Positions 58,407 to 64,000 of a stretch of DNA of 64,000 nucleotides are shown here, in pieces. The position numbers and the translations under genes are program-made. The notes under the pieces were generated by a model. That model was given only the letters and a program-made list of their open reading frames with translations. It did not search any database and was not told the DNA's origin. The stretch is from assembly GCF_000004075.3 (NCBI RefSeq), contig NC_026656.2, forward strand, positions 18,610,607-18,674,606, read 5' to 3'. How positions within the stretch are numbered: position 1 is the first letter of the stretch; every line of letters starts with the position of its first letter. The stretch is from Cucumis sativus. Its lineage: Eukaryota; Streptophyta; Magnoliopsida; Cucurbitales; Cucurbitaceae.

Positions 58407-60005
58407 TCAGAAACTTGCTTTCTTTAGGGAAGTTACGGTGACGGCGGCACCTAACGGAGTGTTTGAGGCTTCGATGTCGAAGGAATCGTAGCGGAGGAAA
58501 AGTTCAACCACCATAAGCCGAGAGATGAACACGATGAAGTCTTTTCCTGCACACTGCTTGTTCTGAACCGACGGTGATTGAGTTTCGGGTCCGTTTGACC
58601 ATAGAACGTGTTTTAGCAGCTCCTCACCGTCGCCTGTGAACCGGTCAGGTACGAACTCGTCGGCTCTGTCGAAGATTTTTGGATCTCTTGTTGCGAATGG
58701 TTGATACCCACAGATCATTTCTCCTTCTTTGATCTCGAAAGCCGCGTCGTGGCTTTCGACCACAAGGTCTTTCTTCGCCCGACCGTACTGAACCGGAACT
58801 GGCGGCTCGATTCTGAACGCTTCGTACACTACTGATTTCATCAGCGGCATCTGTTCCATGGCACCCATCGTGATTTTTCCGCCGTTGGCTTTTACGGCAG
58901 TACGAATCTCCCGTGCGAGTTGGGTGTGGAGATTCACTCCGGCTCGGCCGATCCATTTGATCATGTTGGGGAAAAAGATCTTCATCCCTCCAAATGAATT
59001 AAAACAAGTTGTGAATAGCAAGTTGTGACAAGCTTCTTCCCTCGAAATTCCCAATCTATCCGCTTCCTCAAACACCGCCTCCGACGACTTGTAAAAGAAT
59101 TCGTACAACCGCCGGTAATCGGCTTTGATCAACGCCGGGGGGAGCCGGACAGTGCGGAGTAGAAGCTCCTCGACGACCTTGGGGAGGCCGAGACTCAGTA
59201 CAGGGCCAAGCTGGAACAAGACCCATTTCGCTATCAGTTTCGGGGCGTCACGACCTAATTTGGAATCTACCGGATCAGCGCCGAAAAGAGACCGAGCCAA
59301 GAAATTAAACGCCGCTTGTTCACCGGGAGCATTGTACTCTGCTCTACCAGAAGCAGCCAAATCCTTTTCCAGAGTTTCGAATAGCTCAGAAAAAGTGGAG
59401 TGAAATTCCGGCATAATTTTATCCCGGCGGTGCTTGAGGAGAAAGAAAACCAACTGTTTAAGCTTAGCGTGATCGGGCTCAGATGGGTCAATATAAGAAA
59501 GCACTCTGTAACCGCCGGTGAGCTCTGTTACAGGCATGTAAGTTCCGGTGAAGAGATCTTTCTTCTCAACTTTAGAATGATCGAAAAGAACAGGAAAACT
59601 CTTCCCGTCGAGTAAAACAACAACTCGGGAATCAGAAGTGATAAATGGACCCGGTGGCATATTAGTTCTATACACAGTGGATTCATACCGGAGCATTCGA
59701 GATTTCAAATACTCTTCCCTCCCCTGATTATAGAAATAATCTTGTCTATCCTTCAACGCCCCAAACATCGGTGGCCCATAATCACCAGGAATCTTCCTCA
59801 AAGGAAGCTTGATGGGTTCCGGCGGCGAAACAATCCGCTGCGGCACTCGAAGAGAGGAAGAAGACGAGGAAGAAACTCCGTCGGCGGCGTAGACGATTGG
59901 ACGTATGGAAACAAACCCAACTCTAGAACGAGATCTTTGAGGCGTTTCTTGCGACGATGGGAATCGCAAGTGAGGTTGAAGAGAAGGAATGACAATGGAG
60001 GACAT
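58407..60005 (-). CDS. AOS: Allene oxide synthase (CYP74A), chloroplast
   Basis: Turns 13-hydroperoxy-linolenic acid into the allene oxide 12,13-EOT, the first committed step of jasmonate synthesis, in the chloroplast. Intronless, 532 aa, with a Ser/Arg-rich N-terminus (about 1-40) as transit peptide, as in dicot AOS. The core starts at LPLRKIPGDYGPPMFGALKD. The CYP74 I-helix motif FNSFGG is at 335-340, with no oxygen-binding Thr, as expected for an enzyme using hydroperoxides and not O2. The haem loop PSVQNKQCAGKDFIV carries the ligand C485 in the CYP74-specific extended form. Other marks: EAFRIEPPVPVQYGRAK (ExxR helix) and FVPDRF. Frames are intact. The lack of introns is usual for this gene. 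AOS genes are typically wound- and jasmonate-induced; I cannot show this from sequence. Confidence 0.96.
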   Translation of the reverse strand: MSSIVIPSLQPHLRFPSSQETPQRSRSRVGFVSIRPIVYAADGVSSSSSSSLRVPQRIVSPPEPIKLPLRKIPGDYGPPMFGALKDRQDYFYNQGREEYLKSRMLRYESTVYRTNMPPGPFITSDSRVVVLLDGKSFPVLFDHSKVEKKDLFTGTYMPVTELTGGYRVLSYIDPSEPDHAKLKQLVFFLLKHRRDKIMPEFHSTFSELFETLEKDLAASGRAEYNAPGEQAAFNFLARSLFGADPVDSKLGRDAPKLIAKWVLFQLGPVLSLGLPKVVEELLLRTVRLPPALIKADYRRLYEFFYKSSEAVFEEADRLGISREEACHNLLFTTCFNSFGGMKIFFPNMIKWIGRAGVNLHTQLAREIRTAVKANGGKITMGAMEQMPLMKSVVYEAFRIEPPVPVQYGRAKKDLVVESHDAAFEIKEGEMICGYQPFATRDPKIFDRADEFVPDRFTGDGEELLKHVLWSNGPETQSPSVQNKQCAGKDFIVFISRLMVVELFLRYDSFDIEASNTPLGAAVTVTSLKKASF

Positions 60006-60109
60006 ACTCGCCTAAATTCTCTGAAACGGTAGAGTTTGATTCAGAGAGAAAAGGGAGTGTTTTGGTTTTGTGTTGTTGTTTGTGATGAATGAAGAAGATA
60101 ATTGCTTGT

Positions 60110-60119
60110 GTATTTATAT
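60110..60119 (-). promoter_or_regulatory. TATA box of AOS
   Basis: ATATAAATAC on the minus strand, about 105 bp upstream of the AOS ATG at 60005. Confidence 0.55.
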
Positions 60120-61639
60120 GAAAATATAGGAAGTGGTCAGCTTTGACACAAGACTTGTGAAATGTATGTTACAATTTTATGTTCACACACTTTCCTCTCT
60201 CTCTCTCTCTTTTATTTTATATGTATTTGTTTATCTTTCTTGCCCTATAATTATAAACAAATAAAGTCAAAATTCAATCTTTTTACTAGTCTAAATTTTT
60301 ACAAATATGGGATTATTAGTCTTCCTTATATATGATATTTAGGTTGCACTATTATTATGACTATTATATGGTTTGAGGCTACATTGACCATGTAAAGATT
60401 ATTGTTTTCTAATTAATCAACCTTAATTCCTTCCTCCTTTCTTTAATAATATTTTGTAGCTGTCTTCATAGACAAAGAAGGTCCTGGTATTTGCATGACC
60501 ATGAGACCCATCTACCCTTTTCATTTTCTTATGCATTTTCATTACTCTTACATCTCTTTAGTATAAACAGTCCGAAAAAGTCATTTTAATAATATACTTT
60601 TATTACTATTCATAATGCCAATGTGGTAATAGAGAAAATGCTTACCAACCAACACAAAACTTTTGTTCTTAGGTTACATATGTATTAGACTAGAAAAAGT
60701 GGTAATCATTGAAATTTAGTACTTACGGTGGTAAAAGAATAACTCCCTCAAAGGGATGCAATAATAATACCTTTCAATATTACATACTTAATCTTTAATT
60801 AACTTTCTTTACTTTAAACACTGTTTTTACTTTTCTAAAGTTTAATGATGAATTATATGTTTAAACTTTATGTTCCATTATATTGCATCACCAAAACAAG
60901 TCAGCTGTCTTTTCAATCCAAATACTTTGTTTTACTTTTACATTTTTTGACAATGGTGGAATTTGGTTCGGAATAAAAACTTGATAATGTCAAATTTGAA
61001 TTTGTTGATATCAAATTACAAAATACTTTAACTCAATTCAAGTTTGTATGGGGACTTTTATGTTAGTGTCTCGTGTTTTGAGAACAATAATCATTTAAGC
61101 TTTGAAAGTTGGATGAGGTTAATTGATCAATTTCAAAGATCTCATGCTCCATCCAATTCTTGTATTAGTTTTCTTGATTATTGACCAAATTCGTCGAATT
61201 TACTTTTTTCTACCTAATTTTCAACTTAAGATTTTTGATTGTTTCAAAAAGAAGAAAAATCCTACAAATCTACTGTGTATTATATTCTAATTTTTTTTAT
61301 ACCCTTTTTAGGGACAAATAAGATGTAACCCATTTGAATTACTTATGACTTTGTGCATTAAATGACTCTTAATGGTTGCTAAATTGTGTATGCCCCCACA
61401 CATCTAATAAAAGCACGAAGACGAACTTTTCTAAAACGAAAAACTATTTATACTGTTTTAATTTTAATATTAATTACTTCTTATCTTTTATTTCATACAC
61501 ACATTAAATGAAATGCAGAAGAAACTATATACATTCCTACCTTCTTATATTCTCATCGACTCCTCTCAAATTTCAATACGAAATAGTTACCAAATAACAA
61601 TACTATCTCCCGTGTTATATATATATATTTATATTATGG

Positions 61640-62070
61640 ATTTTTACGCTTTGATTTTAAACTAAAATCGCACCGAACCGTAAAATGCTAAAAAAAAAAA
61701 ATTCTCATACGAAACCAAACCGCATATGTGTTCAGTTCAAATCTCATAGAATCTTACGCCACCAAAACATTGAGATCGGTAAAATTTGCCATCTTATTTA
61801 AAATTTTGAAAAAATTCCAGCCACCAAACCATCGAGTTTTATAAAATTTTTATTTCTATTTTAGATATCCATGAATCTTATGTCAACATATTTAACCGAG
61901 TTTTAGAAACAAAATCTTTATAAACATTTCTTTAATTTTTTAAATGAAATGGATCAATTCGGTTTTAAAGTTGGTTTAAAACATTAAACTGAAAATCGAA
62001 ACCGTTTCAACATAATACAAATCTCATGCAATCTATCTCAATTCGGTTCGGTTTGGTTTTCAAATATTTT
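61640..62070. repeat. ACCGAACC/GGTTCGGT-rich repeat region
   Basis: Words of the type CACCGAACCG (61671) recur in altered form (ACCAAACCGC near 61715, CGGTTTTAAAG near 61960) and appear inverted near 62044 (CGGTTCGGTTTGG). TA runs lie on both sides. This pattern is typical of degenerate dispersed plant repeats; the class is not identified. Confidence 0.35.
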
Positions 62071-62082
62071 ATGAACCCTTTC

Positions 62083-62106
62083 AATATATATATATATATA
62101 TATATA
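62083..62106. repeat. (TA)n microsatellite
   Basis: About 12 TA units at the right border of the ACCGAACC-rich region. Confidence 0.85.
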
Positions 62107-62339
62107 CATCTTACATCACAAATGGATAAAAAAAATTACTATTTTACTTTACATGTACTTTAGTTTATGCGCCACATCATCAACAAGAATTAAGTAATTG
62201 AATAAAAAAGACTAAAAGTAAATATTTTGAATTCGGTAAGAAAAAATAAATATTAAAAGAAGGGGAATCGGAGCACTAAATTTCGGCTACAAAATAACAC
62301 GAAAATGTGAAGGATAAATGTATATATATATTTTTTAAA

Positions 62340-62460
62340 AATAAAAAAATAAAAGGTGGCATGTGACACGTGGCAAGTTAGGTTGTTTCCTTCTGACAGC
62401 GTGGACATCGTTCGGCGTGGGACCCCGTCGGTAGTCAAGGCAGCCGCGTTTTCACTCTTT
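62340..62460. promoter_or_regulatory. GC-richer stretch with ABRE core, no clear gene
   Basis: Contains GACACGTGGCAAG (CACGTGGC at 62367-62374) and several CG dinucleotides in an otherwise AT-rich region, followed by a T-rich tract. No convincing frame on either side. Similar in kind to the island at 48.8-49.1 kb. Confidence 0.3.
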
Positions 62461-64000
62461 TGACTCTCTTTTTTTTTTTTCTTTTTTCCCCTAAATATTT
62501 ATTCAAATTATACTCCAAATTTCTTTTTCCTACACTTTCAAAAGTTATTTTATATATAAATAAAGTACTCTTTTATGGTCAATTGTAAATGGAGGAAAAT
62601 GGTTTAGTATAATGTTTTCACTGTCCGTTTATTTTCCGAAAGTTGTAATAATATTCTTAATTCTTATCACTTACCTATGACTTTTGTTTCTAATCATATT
62701 CCTTTTCATTTAAAGTATTAATCAAATATTTTAATATATAATTTCCTTCATAATAATTTGTACACTCTGTCAGGAGAAAGAAAGAAAAGATAAAAAGGGA
62801 TGGAATGCCATCCCCTGTCTAAACCCATATTGTTATGATGATAATGTATTTACATTTCATATTTTATTGTATAGTGACTTTAGCTGCTTCCTTTTGTCTC
62901 AACTATATTATATATCTAAATATTTGGGCTACATGTACATTCGTTGTTCTCTTCCCATTTGGATCTATTTGATAAGGTACTTACACTTGGTCTTATATTT
63001 TTAGAACTATTATCTAAAATTTTTAACAGTAATTTTTCAAATACCGTGGATAAATTAATTAGTAATAATTTATATTTATATTTAAGAGTAGATGAAAAAA
63101 AAAAAGAAAGAAACTAATTCATTTTGAAATGGATAAACCATAAACTATGAAAGAATATAAAAATAAATAAAGACTGAAGTGTATACTTTTTAGATTGAAA
63201 ACAAAACTTATATTAAACATTCTAAATAAATAAAATAGTGTAAAGATACACGTGTTAAATTGAAAATAATTTGTTTAACTAGATGAATCTCAACTTTTGA
63301 TAGAGATGATCATGTGGAGGATTTGTAGATATTATTTTAAGAGAGATATATTTTATACATTATTGTTTTTATGAATTTGATTATGAGATTTGAAACAGGG
63401 TGTTTTAGGATAATGTGAAGTACTAATAATACTAAACTACGATATTGTTAATTACAAAATAAATGGTTGTTTACTTGATCAATTACCCTAACAAATTCAA
63501 AAATAATAATAATTAAGATTGATATTGATACCATTTTCTTCCAACCCATTCTCTGTTTTCTAATAGTGCTTTGAAGCCGCACATATAGAATATGAAAAAA
63601 TGAACATTTTTCTAAACAGGAAAGTGTTAAATAAAAAATATGAACCATGTTTCTTATTAACAGTTATTGTTACTATTAAATGCCTTTTATTTGGTTTTTC
63701 TTTCTCTTCCTATTAATTCTTCTAACTGTATTATTACTAATTCAATATTGGGTTTGATGTGCATTTCTACGACTTTTTCTGGAGCGACTCCCTTCTTTGT
63801 ATTCGTTATTAAAAATATAAACCTATCACAAAATAAAACAAATTATGTATATCGACTATGTCAAAAAATATAAAATAAGTAATTTTGATATGAAATTGAA
63901 TATCATATATTTTATTTTGAACAAGATTATAGGGTAAAATAAATATTTTATTAATCGAACTAATGTAATATTAGGTATTTCTTGTTTTACTAACCTAACT

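Larger units (their letters stand above)
60130..64000. other. AT-rich terminal region, no gene recognised
   Basis: AOS promoter at the left, then AT-rich DNA. Notable are an ACCGAACC-rich repeat region (61640-62070), a TA run (62083-62106) and a GC-richer stretch with an ACGT element (62340-62460). Short frames at the end have no family marks. Confidence 0.5.

Noticed and set aside
1-64000. CRISPR arrays, bacterial operons, rRNA or clear tRNA genes, intact virus-like elements
   Set aside because: None seen. The sequence is plant nuclear DNA and the only repeats are simple, tandem, SINE-like or fold-back.

Overview
This is plant nuclear DNA. The coding genes have GT-AG introns, the spacers are long and AT-rich, and the proteins are plant families: LR-type serpins, an NPF transporter, a thylakoidal signal peptidase, Dof, REM-type B3 and KANADI transcription factors, a JINGUBANG-like WD40 protein, a WAK-like receptor kinase and allene oxide synthase. 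A eudicot is clear. Cucurbitaceae (Cucumis-like) is my inference from gene and repeat style and is not proven here.

Layout. 0.5-8 kb: three two-exon serpin genes in tandem on the minus strand, with serpin fragments and a repeated upstream module around them (5.8-9.7 kb). 12.3-15.2 kb: a six-exon NPF transporter on the plus strand. 16-18.5 kb: a six-exon thylakoidal processing peptidase on the minus strand, tail to tail with it. 18.5-22.8 kb: AT-rich spacer with two tandem repeats and a 216-bp fold-back element. 22.9-23.6 kb: a single-exon Dof gene (minus). 24-27 kb: spacer with two pairs of duplicated noncoding blocks. 28.7-32.3 kb: a four-exon double-B3 gene (plus), followed by an Au-like SINE. 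33-39.7 kb: spacer. 39.75-42.3 kb: KANADI4/ATS-type GARP gene (plus, six exons). 44.1-46 kb: WD40 gene (minus, two exons). 50.8 kb: a small basic protein gene (plus). 52.7-56.5 kb: WAKL14-type receptor kinase (plus, two exons). 58.4-60 kb: intronless allene oxide synthase (minus). The last 4 kb hold no recognisable gene.

The genes do not form one pathway; this is an ordinary plant gene neighbourhood. The only functionally linked local group is the serpin cluster. Its three members keep a complete serpin fold, but their reactive-centre loops differ completely at the bait residues (inferred P1 Arg, Cys and Thr), which suggests a small set of inhibitors with different targets. I found no convincing undescribed system. 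The best leads are the diversified serpin loops and the debris around them, the duplicated noncoding blocks flanking the Dof gene, the start codon of the NPF gene lying directly on a splice donor, and the altered glycine loop of the WAK-like kinase. Exon borders were read by eye from splice consensus, frame continuity and family conservation; no alignment or transcript data were available.
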